A DNA stretch of 64,000 nt. Origin: Valencia hispanica (Eukaryota; Chordata; Actinopteri; Cyprinodontiformes; Valenciidae). The stretch lies in assembly GCA_963556495.2 (NCBI GenBank), contig OY747704.1:36106501-36170500 (forward strand), read 5' to 3'. The notes beneath the pieces are model-generated. The model had not been told where the DNA came from, did not search any database, and saw only the letters and a program-made list of their open reading frames with translations. The position numbers were made by a program, and so were the translations under genes. Numbering within the stretch: position 1 is the first letter of the stretch; every line of letters starts with the position of its first letter. This document shows, piece by piece, positions 24,615 through 35,270 of this stretch.

Positions 24615-26220
24615 CAGTGGCTTGCAAAAGTATTCGGCCCCCTTGAACTTTTCCACATTTTGTCACATTACAGCCACAAATATGAATCAATTTTGTTGGA
24701 ATTCCACGTGAAAGACCAATACAAAGTGGTGTACACGTGAGAAGTGGAACGAAAATCATACATGATTCCAAACATTTTATACAAATAAATAACTGAAAAG
24801 TGGGGTGTGCGTAATTATTCAGCCCCCTTTGGTCTGAGTGCAGTCAGTTGCCCATAGACATTGCCTGATGAGTGCTAATGACTAAATAGAGTGCACCTGT
24901 GTGTAATCTAATGTCAGTACAAATACAGCTGCCCTGTGACGGCCTCAGAGGTTGTCTAAGAGAATGTTGGGAGCAGCAACACCATGAAGTCCAAAGAACA
25001 CACCAGACGGGCCAGGGATAAAGTTATTGAGAAATTTAAAGCAGCCTTAGGCTACAAAAAGATTTCCCAAGCCTTGAACATCCCACGGAGCACTGTTCAA
25101 GCTATCATTCAGAAATGGAAGGAGTATTGCACAACTGTAAACCTACCAAGACAAGGCCGTCCACCTAAACTCACAGGCTGAACAAGGAGAGCGCTGATCA
25201 GAAATGCAACCAAGAGGCCCATGGTGACTTTGGACGAGCTGCAGAGATCTACAGCTCAGGTGGGGGAATCTGTGCATAGGACAACTATTAGTCGTGGACT
25301 GCACAAAGTTGGCCTTTATGGTAGAGTGGCAAGAAGAAAGCCATTGTTAAAAGAAAACCAGAAGAAGTCCCGTTTGCAGTTTGCCACAAGCCATGTGGGG
25401 GACACAGCAAACATGTGGAAGAAGGTGCTCTGGTCAGATGAGACCAAAATGGAACTTTTTGGCCAAAATGCAAAACGCTATGTGTGGCGGAAAACTAACA
25501 CTGCACATCACTCTGAACACACCATCCCCACTGTCAAATATGGTGGTGGCAGCATCATGCTCTGGGGGTGCTTCTCTTCAGCAGGGACATGGAAGCTGGT
25601 CAGAGTTGATGGGAAGATGGATGGAGCCAAATACAGGGCAATCTTGGAAGAAAACCTCTTGGAGTTTGCAGAAGACTTGAGACTGGGGCGGAGGTTCACC
25701 TTCCAGCAGGACAACGACCCTAAACATAAAGCCAGGGTAACAATGGAATGGTTTAAAACAAAACATATCCATGTGTTAGAATGGCCCAGTCAAAGTCCAG
25801 ATTTAAATCCAATCGAGAATCTGTGGTAAGATCTGAAAACTGCTGTTCACAAACGCTGTCCATCTAATCTGACTGAGCTGGAGCTGTTTTGCAAAGAAGA
25901 ATGGGAAAGAATTTCAGTCTCTAGATGTGCAAAGCTGGTAGAGACATACCCTAAAAGACTGGTAGCTGAAATTGCAGCAGAAGGTGGTTCTACAAAGTAT
26001 TGAATCAGGGGGCTGAATAATTACGCACACCCCACTTTTCAGTTATTTATTTGTAAAAAATGTTTGGAATCATGTATGATTTTCGTTACACTTCTCACGT
26101 GTACACCACTTTGTATTGGTCTTTCACGTGGAATTCCATTAAAATTGATTCATGTTTGTGGCTGTAATGTCACAAAATGTGGAAAAGTTCAAGGGGGCCG
26201 AATACTTTTGCAAGTCACTG
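24615..26220 (+). mobile_element. Tc1-like transposon, full-length copy 2
   Basis: A complete 1606-bp element with TA on both sides (24613-24614 and 26221-26222). The terminal inverted repeats are 214 bp each (24615-24828 and 26007-26220) and nearly identical. Each holds an outer TATTCGGCCCCC and an inner TTATTCAGCCCCC block in direct orientation, the IR/DR arrangement of Sleeping Beauty-like elements. It sits in the left terminal repeat of the surrounding MITE. The ends look fit for mobilisation in trans; the transposase itself is interrupted by two stops. Confidence 0.95.
24984..26003 (+). pseudogene. Tc1-like transposase with two nonsense codons, otherwise in frame
   Basis: The frame spans 340 codons (339 residues plus the stop at 26001-26003), the normal Tc1 length. 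The N-terminal half has helix-turn-helix sequence (ISQALNIPRSTVQAIIQ) and GRPPKL at residues 58-63. The catalytic half keeps D152 (WSDET), D243 (QQDNDPKH) and E278 ([11 protein letters not shown]), spacing DD34E as in Sleeping Beauty. Two stops break it: TGA at 25179-25181 (codon 66), where copy 1 has CGA, a typical CpG decay; and TAA at 25827-25829 (codon 282), where copy 1 has CAA. No frameshift is visible. The start is the ATG that follows the long inverted repeat by about 155 bp. Confidence 0.93.
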
Positions 26221-26757
26221 TACATTGTGTAAGAACTTCTCCCATCTAGCGGTGAAACAACCAACTGAATATTACAATCTAGCCCCACCTCCCACCCCCC
26301 CATTCCGATTTAACTCCTACGGTGGCCGTTTCATGCCAAGGTTAACATGGCTTCCAGTACTACCACTTCGTCCAGTGCTCCTTCCAGTGATGAGGTTAGA
26401 AAACCACATTGCATTTAGTTATATAGTCAGACGTCTGCCGCGTCGCGAGTAGACATTCTCCCTCTGGCATTCGTCACGGTGCAACTGAGTGTAGCCAAAG
26501 CGCGAAAGGCGGAGCTAGAATTTCCAGGAATGTCCCTCGTTGGTGAATGTATTTCAAAGATGGAGGCTCAACATGGATACAGCCATTCGGGCGACTCGCT
26601 CGTATGTATTCTGATTAGCAGATTCTACACTTACGAGAATACTTTCATTAGTAGGTGGAAATAATTACACATGAATGAGCACATATTTTTGAAAGAACAA
26701 AGGGTTTTTTCCTAAAAATGTACTCAAAAAATACACAATGTAGCTTTAAAGCAAACA

Positions 26758-27429
26758 GCAGCATTTTCAAACTTCACTTGTGCAGTTGACTTGTGCTTTT
26801 ATGACTTCACGTTTAGACTATTGTAACAGTTTGTTTTCATGTCTGAACAAGAAGGAGCTCTCTCGACTGCAATTAGGGCAAAATTCTGCAGTGAAAATTT
26901 TGACTTTTACAAATAGGAGGACTCGCATGTCCCCGAATCTTAAACAACTTCATTGGCTGCCAGTGTCCTATAGGTTCAAATTTAAAATTGTGGTTTTAAC
27001 TTTCAGAGCCCTTCATGGTCAGGCCCCTTCTTATATCAGTGATCTGATCCACCCTTACACCCCTGCAAGGGCTCTCAGGTCTGTGGATCAGAATCTGCTG
27101 AAAGTTCCTCCCACTCATTTCCATTCTAGAAGTGACCGTTCCTTCCAGGCTGTTGCTCCTAGGTTTTGGAATGATCTTCCCTCCTCTTTGCACTCAGTTG
27201 ATTCTGTTGGCACCTTCTAGAGTGAACTCAAGACTCACTTATTTGTTCAGGCTTTTAATTAGCTACTTTTGGGCTTACATTAATTTATGTTGTCTTGGCC
27301 TTTTATACTGTGTATTATTTCTGATTCATATTCTGTTTTTATTTTCATTCATATTTTACTGTGTTGTGAAGCACTTTTTGTATTTTGTCTGTGAAAGGTG
27401 CTATACAAATAAAGATTACCTACTTACTG
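26758..27429 (+). mobile_element. LINE (L2/CR1-like, family A) ORF2 C-terminus and 3' end
   Basis: An open stretch (26780-27220) encodes the C-terminal domain of ORF2: SRLDYCNSLFSCL, LKQLHWLPVSYRFKFKIVVLTFRALHG and APRFWNDLP. A TAG after DSVGTF ends it early; LKTHLFVQAFN-like sequence follows in frame. The 3' UTR has GAAAGGTGCTATACAAATAAAG and ends ACCTACTTACT. It begins directly beside the right end of the MITE, so it is 5' truncated. Confidence 0.82.
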
Positions 27430-29395
27430 ACATTCAGGTGATTTACTTATGAGTTGCATCTTCAGGATTTGAGAAACCTTAGTTATCCTGAGTAAAAAGG
27501 GGAAAAAAGAAATATTATTTAGTTATACAGTAGATGATTGGACACTTCATTCTTTTATATCATGTTTTACAGCACCATGGCACTGTTAAAACAAGTCCAA
27601 CTTGCCCAAGTTAAACTAAAATGTATATCATTTCATTTACACTCTTTTGCCTGACATGATACTACTCACTTACTGGTTGCACAGTGCACTCTTAGGTAGG
27701 AAGTACATTTTGTCACACATTTACACTAATGTCAATAATTCTGCAGCTCTTAGGTTGACTGTTTGGACATTTACAGAGTCATTTTTACTTAGATGAAAGT
27801 ACTGCTCAATTATATGTTGATTTATGGAATACTAGCATGCATGCTGTCTGTCTGACTGACAAAGACAAGATATGAGATTATGGGAACAGCATTAACTGAG
27901 GTCCTGGTAAGAATATATGCAAAGGGAGTGATTTCTGGTCAATGAAAAAGGAGCCCTGGGATAACCATGACAGAATAAAAAACATCAAAACCCACACTAA
28001 AAAACATAAAACTGAAAACCAAAGTAAGGGACAAAACTCAAGGTTTAAAGGATCATGACAAATTAAAACTTGGAGACTTCTACTAAATTTGCTGGGTGTT
28101 TATTCTACAGTTTAGCCTAAAGCAATATATCAAAATAAAATAAATAAAGGTAACATTAAAATCATTATAGTTAATATTTTTAGTATCAGCATCAGTAATT
28201 GTTGCTTGTCAAAACATAAAAGCGATCAGATCATGCTATACTTATGCTATACTTTGCTTTAGGATTTTGTGTCAATATTGGATATCCTGATAATATTTTA
28301 AGTTATCAAACCCTGAGAATCAAAATCTTGCATTATAGAAACTCCTCTGGTCAGTCGTCCATCATGTGGTACTAAGGACATTTTAATGTCTCTGTAATGA
28401 AAATGTGACACACATTAATTTGAAGCCTTTTACCACCACCTGACCCCACATGAAAACAGTTTATCATGTTTTTTATGTTCTTCTTGTGTCTGATTTCTGT
28501 TTGTGTATGGATGCACGTGTGATTGCATTGGGGTGCTCTAGTTTATTTGTATGACCCATAGGATTGCCCATTGCTAATAGCTTTGTAGATGGAGGGGCTT
28601 TATTATGCCCTTTATTACTTTTTAACTGACTAACAGCTTGCAGTTTGTGTGTAGTAATATGTGAATTTGTAATGAACATGAGAATGAGGAGGGAGGACTG
28701 CAGCTTTGAAAAAGAAGGTATTGTGTGTATGAGGTGGAGTGGAGGGTATGACAAAAAAACGAGAGGGAAAGATGACGAGGTATAAAAGGGTAGGTATAAT
28801 ATGCATAGTAAAAAGCATGTCAGAATTTGTCTCAATATGTACAGATCATGAACTGAAAAAGCAAGAAGTAGAAAGTGATGGAGGGAAAATGAAAACAACC
28901 AACTTTACTGTGTGTGGGCAGATAGATTAATAATTATAAGGAACAAATTAGTAATTCTGAGTTAGCAAAAGAGCAAGCAATAGATAAGACAGGCATGCAC
29001 AAACCCACTCTGCTCTGTGAAAATTTAAAGCCTTAATTTCTCTGCTGGCTACAAGCCTTACTGGGGCTTATTTATGAAGCAAATATACACTTTATCCTCT
29101 GTGTTTGTGTATGTTTATGCCTGCAATCTCATTTGTACTCGTGTTTTTCTGTGTGCTAGTGTTTCATTTCTTTGTAAGTATTCCAGTACTTGTGTGTTTT
29201 GTGGTCTTTGTACACAGCGAAACTGGCAGTGACCGAACTCCAACAACCAAGCATAGCTGCAGTAACGTTATATAGGATGTAAGAAAAATATGTGGCAGCT
29301 GTACTGTCCAAATGATGGGCAGGAGTAAATTTTTTTTCTATGGATGTAGAGGCCAAGACATCAGAACAACAGTTGGTAAGCAAACGTAGGATTTA
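27430..29395. other. Noncoding stretch
   Basis: AT-rich sequence with no recognised exon or transposon. The frame at 28473-28898 (-) has low-complexity hydrophobic and serine-rich sequence and no family signature. Confidence 0.4.
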
Positions 29396-30310
29396 ACCAG
29401 TAAACGTTCCAAGGGCCGGCGGGCGGGCCCAGCCCATTTCCTAGTTTAAATCCACCGATTTTCTGACTTCTAACTTTTATGAACCTATACATATTTTATA
29501 TCATTGGAAAGCTAAGAATCTTGTGATTCCAATTATGTCTGGCGTTTAAGGATACAATCAAAACTGAAGACACAGTGAGCGCTTTTGCCAACACAAACGT
29601 TCTCCTGATGGAGGTATAAAAATATGGAACTCACCACTTTGTAGTCCAATAAACGTGACACAACCGATCCATTTCGAACAAAAATGGTCTTTTTATATCG
29701 TTAAGGGTCCGATTAAAGTCCTCTGATAAAGTGATTAGTACAGGACAACAGCAAAACCAATAAAAATGTAAAACAAACAGTGAAAATGCGCTCCCGAAAT
29801 GTCTATGGCCATTTTTGTAGTCTTTACGGCTTTGTTTATAATTCCTTCGCTTCCACTTCTGCCTACAAAGGTCACTGAGCATGCCCAGAAAAAATAAAAA
29901 AATAAAAATAAAAATAAAAAATCATCTGGTTTATTCGTTACGTAGGGTACATCTCCAACCAATGGCGCATGGATGCAAAGTCACGTTATGGTAAGTAACT
30001 TGAACCAATCGCGGTCCAGAACTCTGATGATTGACGCATCGAATAGCCAATGTAATGCTGTAAACGCAGATATATAACTTGACCGGGCTGACTTATTCGC
30101 AGCCATTGTATATGACATGCGTAAAATGTCTTATTCATGAAGAGATTACGCACAGTGCGTACCAACACCATGTCCAAACACTCTTTATAATCAAAATACA
30201 GCATTGAAGGAAGCCGTGGAGCTTTATATGGTATAATAAATAATCGGACACATATTAAATTATTTTTCAGTGTATTAAAATTAATATTGCTTGGTAACAA
30301 TAGCACTCAG
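29396..30310. other. Unclassified block with GC-rich start and promoter-like array
   Basis: It opens with a GC-rich patch (GGGCCGGCGGGCGGGCCC), unlike its surroundings, followed by sequence such as ATCATTGGAAAGCTAAGAATC. At 29887-29922 is an (AAAAT)n run. The last third is richer in CpG and holds the CCAAT/TATA array listed separately. I recognise no protein. It may be a nonautonomous element or the 5' end of an unknown transposon. Confidence 0.35.
29959..30077 (+). promoter_or_regulatory. Three CCAAT boxes followed by a TATA box
   Basis: CCAAT occurs at 29959-29963, 30005-30009 and 30047-30051, about 42-46 bp apart and on one strand. TATATAA follows at 30071-30077. An ATG at 30112 opens a 31-codon frame without known similarity. 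The layout is like a strong TATA-type promoter. Function is inference, and a transposon promoter is as likely as a host one. Confidence 0.35.
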
Positions 30311-31339
30311 AGATATTAACACAGTTCTGGGATAAATTTTAGAGTGTTTGCTTTCCAAAGAGACCCCAGCCATGTCTTTACTCAAAATGGTTCAAGAACA
30401 GCTTTAAGATAATTTTGGGTATGCGGGAAAAAAAAAATGTAGGGCGGAAAAAAATGGGATGAGAGAAAAGACGCAGGGAGGTGGAAATTGAGAAGAGGAA
30501 TGAAAGCTACAGTTTGATGGTAAAGAAGTGCCTGAGCATACAGTAGCAGGTGAAGAACGGCAGAAAAAAGTGTTTGGGTGCATGCGAAAGAGGCAGAGGA
30601 TCAATCTGGAAGAATGGGGGGGGTTAAAACGAGAAGGGGACTTTGATGGAATTAGGGGAAAGCATAGCACAGAGCAGTGTGAAAGAGGAGAACTCAAGGG
30701 AGAGAAGGAGACAAAGAGGAGGAGAGTTCAGAAGTTTGGGAGTTTAAACTATGGGGCACACGAGAAGAGGATAGGATTTGATAGCAAGAGGGTTGAGTTG
30801 CAGGGGCGGAATGTAAATGTCTGAAGATCCTGAAGACAGGCAGTTTGAAGGGGAAGTAGGGCAAGAGAGGGAAATCATTGAAAATTCAGCCTAGCCTGGA
30901 AATACAGTATATTCATGACTTGTACAAATGTGTGGAGCCTTCTACCACTGCTACTGCCAAAATCCTTCCTTATTTTTTGCATTATATTAAGAAGTCAGTT
31001 TAAATACCAAAGATGATCAATATGATGCTTTTGTTGCCTTTATCTTGTTTATCTTTATATATGTTTGTGCCACACAGATATGATCAGGTATATGATTATG
31101 ACCGGGTAGCCTTTGTCAGTCCCCTGTTTTCTGTAAAACACTCCGAACTTATCCAGGCAATGTTGTCGAGTTGGGATGCTTGTAGTTAGCAGCAGATTCT
31201 GTAAGTTGCAAGGTGGACCATACAACTTACTCTGACCATTCCTGAATTTGTGTAATCCTGCTGAAAAACGCCACAGTCATCAAGGAACACTGTTTGCATT
31301 TAAGGTGATACGTGATCTGCAGCATTGCTTTTCTAGGTA
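30311..31339. other. Noncoding stretch with a long purine-rich tract
   Basis: About 30410-30890 is strongly purine-biased on the + strand (GGAAA, GAGGAG and AAGAGGA units). The open frame 30528-30824 lies within it; its Lys/Arg/Glu-rich composition follows from the purine bias, so I do not call it a gene. The remainder is ordinary AT-rich sequence. Confidence 0.45.
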
Positions 31340-31856
31340 GCAGGTGTCAATCAATCAAACTTTATTTATAAAGCGCTTTTCATACAAACATTGCAACTCA
31401 AAATGCTTTACAGATTAAAATGACGCAGGCCCAGGCAGCCACAGCCGACCACCACTCCAGAGGGAGAGGGCTCCCATAGAGGAAACACTGGAAGGAAGAT
31501 TAAAATAAGTCAAAATATGAAAATAAACAGTAAATAAATATGATAAGACTAAGCAGTAAAACATTGATAAAATATAAGCAAGTAAAACATGCAGAGCAAT
31601 TAAACAGACTAATAAATAATAATCACTTAAAATACTTTATTGTATATTGCCTTAAGATGACATCTGTTGTGAATCGGTGCTATATAAATAAACTGAATTG
31701 AATTAAAAGCTAGGCTAAACAGATGAGTCTTGAGCCTGCTCTTAAAAATATTAACTTTCTCTGTGTCCCTGAGGTACTCCTGTTCCAGAGGTGAGGTCCA
31801 TAGTACTGGAAAGACGCCTCGCTATGAGTATGTGTCCTGACTTTAGGGCTGACAAA
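31340..31856 (-). mobile_element. LINE (family C) 3' end, interrupted by a small LINE/SINE tail
   Basis: On the minus strand this holds the end of ORF2 (the complement around 31710-31850 corresponds to GEASFQYYG, a WNR block and KSRLKTHLFSLAF as at 55440-55570). Next comes the 3' UTR shared with 18000-18390 and 55670-55995. The tail is AAAGCGCTTTATAAATAAAGTTTGATTGATTG. Near 31624-31703 a plus-strand insertion of about 80 bp (CTGTTGTGAATCGGTGCTAT, AATAAACTGAATTGAATT) interrupts it. That insertion is the 3' tail of the repeat at 54190-54565. Confidence 0.72.
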
Positions 31857-32030
31857 GTACAAAATAAATGAAGACGAGCATCTTTTGTGTTCGGTGGATG
31901 GCCCATATTGTTTCTTTACTCAGTGTATATGCAAGTTTGAAACAGTATAGAAATCACAAATCTCCTTGAATCTTGTGAAGATCCATGCCCACATGATGCA
32001 AGACAAAATATAAATAGGTGGAAAACAGAC
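31857..32030 (+). repeat. Inverted duplication, left arm (174 bp)
   Basis: This segment (GTACAAAATAAATG ... GAAAACAGAC) is the reverse complement of 33447-33620 with three mismatches and no gaps in 174 bp. Flanks differ on both sides. It encodes no recognisable protein. It directly abuts the LINE fragment that ends at about 31856. Confidence 0.92.
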
Positions 32031-33265
32031 AAGGTTTTTCTTTTTTTTTCATTCTGTCATCACAGTCAACCTTATTTGCAAGCAGAAGCTGACTCTGCTC
32101 TCTTCAATCCATGCTCGATTGACCATCTTGAAACAGTACAGCTAATGGCAGAGAGCCAGCTGTTAGAGTACTTAAGCCTCCGCCAAGATATAAGTAAATG
32201 ATAATTAGAGTGATAGCAGTGCATCTTCTAAATGACCCAGGTTGTATTTTCAGTGTACCTGTGTACCCTAGACAGCTGCCATGTAATAACAGCATTTTGG
32301 TGCCCTTTCCATTTTGTTGATGTAACGAATATTTTGCACTAAACATATATTACTTCTTGATTTATAGTTTGAAATGTTGTTCTCATTCTACCAATACACT
32401 ACTTTTACACTTTTAACCTTTGCCTCTTCCAATTTTCCCTTTAAGAGAGCTACCTAACGTCCTCTGTCCTGCTTTATAGTTCTGTCCCACCTACTCATTG
32501 CCCCCTGCCTCTTCATCATGCCTTTGCCATGCCCTCATTCCCTTTCTACCAATGTTCCTGATCTCTGCTCGTTTATCTCAACCTCTCTTCCTATTTAACC
32601 ACCTCCACTACCTATATCTCCTCACTATCCTCCTTTTTCCTAATAGTGTCATCTCACTAAGCATCACTCTCACCACTATAGTCTCTCTTTCTTCTGGTGT
32701 TCCTTTCCCCCTGTGCTTGGTTAGAGTGACATTTAATCAGAAGCTATGACAGATGTTCAAAGAATTATCAACATTTGCTGAAAGAAACACTCAAGTAATA
32801 TTTTTCTGTTGTTCAGAAATAACTAAAATATTGTTACAAACTACGTTTGGCAATAGCAAAAAAGGTTGGACAGGTAACAATGTTGTCTATTCGCTTCTGT
32901 TTTATCAGTAAACAATCAGTAATTTTGACTTTCTGTTATATAAACACACCATCATGCAGTAAAACACTTAGAATGACGAAGGGTCCTACGTGCAGGTCCA
33001 TTAAGGTTGTGGAGGGTACTTCTTTGAATTTCATTTTGCCATCTTTGTCTTAAAATCTAACAGTGTTGGTGAATGAAGGAAATAATAGGAGTGAAAGATC
33101 AGAATATCCAGAGATCAGACATAACATTATGGCTACTACCACATGAGGTGAAAAACGCTAATCATCTCTTCACTGCAGCAACTGCTAGAGTTATATTTTA
33201 AGCAGCAAATTAACTTTTTTTTTCAATGGGTGAGCAAATTCAACTATGGCCAATCTGTGCACCTG
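32031..33265. other. Spacer of the inverted duplication, noncoding
   Basis: AT-rich sequence with a pyrimidine-rich block at 32400-32740. No exon was recognised. Short frames (32104-32346, 32498-32749) follow composition and lack family signature. Confidence 0.4.
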
Positions 33266-33425
33266 GTAAGGCAAGGCAAGTTTATTTGTATAGCACACTT
33301 TCAACAACAAGGCAATTCAAGGTACTTTGGGTGATTAGGGGATAAAATAAGCAGCAATTAACCAACAATAAAAGCATAAAACACATTATTAGGGACACAA
33401 ACCAATGACATGTTAAAACATAAGA
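33266..33425 (-). mobile_element. LINE (family B) 3' tail fragment
   Basis: The sequence begins AAGGCAAGGCAAGTTTATTTG, TATAGCACACTTTCAACAAC and AATTCAAGGTACTTT. This is the inverted 3' end of the LINE family found at 34576 and 49795. Only the untranslated tail is present. Confidence 0.75.
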
Positions 33426-33446
33426 CATTACAGCTATTATAAATCA

Positions 33447-33620
33447 GTCTGTTTTCCACCTCTTTATATTTTGTCTTGCATCATGTGGGCATGGATCTTC
33501 ACAAGATTCAAGGGGATTTGTGATTTCTATACTGTTTCAAACTTGCATATACACTGAGTAAAGAAACAAGATGGGCCATCCACCGAACACAAAAGATGCT
33601 CGTCTTCATTTATTTTGTAC
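33447..33620 (-). repeat. Inverted duplication, right arm (174 bp)
   Basis: Reverse-complement partner of 31857-32030, with three differences (about 98% identity) and equal length. The two arms enclose about 1.4 kb. Confidence 0.92.
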
Positions 33621-34575
33621 TATGTAAGTAAAGCGTTGGGTATTCATGGGTAATCTCTTAAAAAACAAAAAAGAAAGATCATTCAGATTGTAATATTAGG
33701 AGCAGAAAGGTAAACTTGGAGGTGACATTTGTTGAAAAAGCACAGATCTCAGAATGTTATGTGACAATGAGAATAAGGGTTTGCTTGCTGGTGAGCTGTA
33801 ACTATATTTTCTCTACACTGCTTGACTCTTTAACTGTGGAGAAAATTAATTCAAACATTTAGAATGCTAAAGGTGAAGGAGAATATAATGGACAATAAGA
33901 GTAGAAAAAAAAAGGAAAAAACGAAATGTTTTTCTTTGTGCCAAAATTAGGTTGCCTGTTAGATTATACCAAATTTGCACTGGGATTTACAGTGAAATCA
34001 AGGGTATCCCACCTGTCATCAGCTAAAGCTACAAAATTCAGTTAGACAAGTTAACACACAAAAGACAAATGAATTGAATGAAGTACAAAGGAATTGCCCT
34101 AAATGCAAGAGGTGACGCTCAATTGACAAAATATGTAGCCTAGCTCTTTATCCCAGGTTTTGCATTCCTGACTGAGCCCCAGTTGCGCTACTCAGGATAT
34201 TTTCTTTTCAGTTTTTTTTCTTTTCATTTTTGTAAATATTTAGATCTGTACAGTCCCCGGTTTCCCATCAAAACCATGGAAATGCCCACCTAGTTGGTGC
34301 TAAACAAAGTTGAAATCAACAGTATAAACATGGCTAAGACAGCTAAAAATTCACACAAAACAGTGGGTGCTCATGATTTCTTTAACCCTACTTATCCCTC
34401 AGGCACTGTCTTCTTAAGTTGATCTTTTAGGTTTGATGGAAACAGAGTCACAGACATATCAAAAAAGATGAGAGAAAACCCCACAAACATCCTTTCATGC
34501 TGTGATGGTTTCTAGAGCAGAAAACTCTAGGTATGTTTTTTTTTTCTCTGCTTGTCCACATAGGTAAACTATTGG
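33621..34575. other. Noncoding sequence
   Basis: AT-rich intronic sequence without a recognised gene or repeat. Confidence 0.4.
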
Positions 34576-35270
34576 CCAGGCAAGGCAATTTTATTTTTAT
34601 AGCACACTTTCAACAACAAGGTAATTCAAGGTGCTTTACATGATTAGAGGATAATGTAAAATAGCAATAAAACACAGACCAAGCATTTGACACTTAAAAA
34701 CATTACATGAATTTAACCATGAAACCATGAAGCACACACAAAACTTATGCTACATAAAAACATTACTCAAAGGCAGCTCTAAATAGATAGTTTTTTAGCC
34801 GATTTAAAAGAACTCAGTGTTTCAGCAGATTTGCAGTTGTCTGGAAGTTTGTTCCTGATAAGAGGAGCATAGAAACTGAAAGCTGCTTCTCCATGTTTGG
34901 TTCTAATTGTAGGAATGTTAAGTAGACTGGAATTACAGGACCTGTGAGGTCGGGGGGGTTGGTATAGTGACAGTAGATCTTCAACATACTTTTGTGCTAA
35001 GCCATTCAATGATTTGTAAACTAGTAAAAATATTTTGAAATGTATTCTATGAGCAACAGGGAGCCAGTGTAAGGACTTTAGAACTGGGGTGATGTGCTCT
35101 ACTTTCCTGGTTCTAGTGAGGACACGAGCGGCAGCGTTCTGGATCAGCTGCAGCTGTCTGATTGACTTTTTAGGCAGACCTGTGAGGACGCTGTTGCAGT
35201 AATCAATCCGACTAAAGATAAACGCATGGATGAGTTTTTTGAGGTCCTGTTGCGACATCAGTCCTTTAAG
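34576..35270 (-). mobile_element. LINE (L2/CR1-like, family B) ORF2 C-terminus and 3' end, copy 1
   Basis: The minus-strand frame 34779-35288 encodes the ORF2 C-terminal domain: LKKLIHAFIFSRIDYCNSV, IRQLQLIQNAAARVLTRTRK and LKSLHWLPVAHRI, ending early in FKSAKKLSI. The 3' UTR on the + strand side reads GGCAAGGCAATTTTATTTTTATAGCACAC. Similarity to the copy at 49795 stops near 35270, so this copy is 5' truncated. The reverse-transcriptase core is absent. Confidence 0.85.

Larger units (their letters stand above)
24606..26749. mobile_element. TTAA-flanked MITE, copy 1, split by a Tc1-like element
   Basis: Without the Tc1 insertion the element is about 528 bp. Its left end is TTAA then AGCTA (24606-24614); after the Tc1 element it continues CATTGTGTAAG at 26223. 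The right end is TACACAATGTAGCT then TTAA (26732-26749). The ends are therefore an inverted repeat of about 14 bp (AGCTACATTGTGTA) flanked by TTAA. The interior includes TCTAGCGGTGAA, GACGTCTGCCGCGTCGCG and GGCGGAGCTAGAATTTCC. It encodes no protein. A second copy lies inverted at 56797-57286. TTAA flanks suggest a piggyBac-type mechanism, which is inference. Confidence 0.75.

Noticed and set aside
28473..28898. 141-codon open frame on the - strand
   Set aside because: Low-complexity hydrophobic and Ser/Thr-rich sequence, no recognisable domain, no splice or codon support.
30528..30824. 98-codon open frame on the + strand
   Set aside because: It lies in a purine-rich tract, and its Lys/Arg/Glu-rich composition follows from that bias. 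No family signature.
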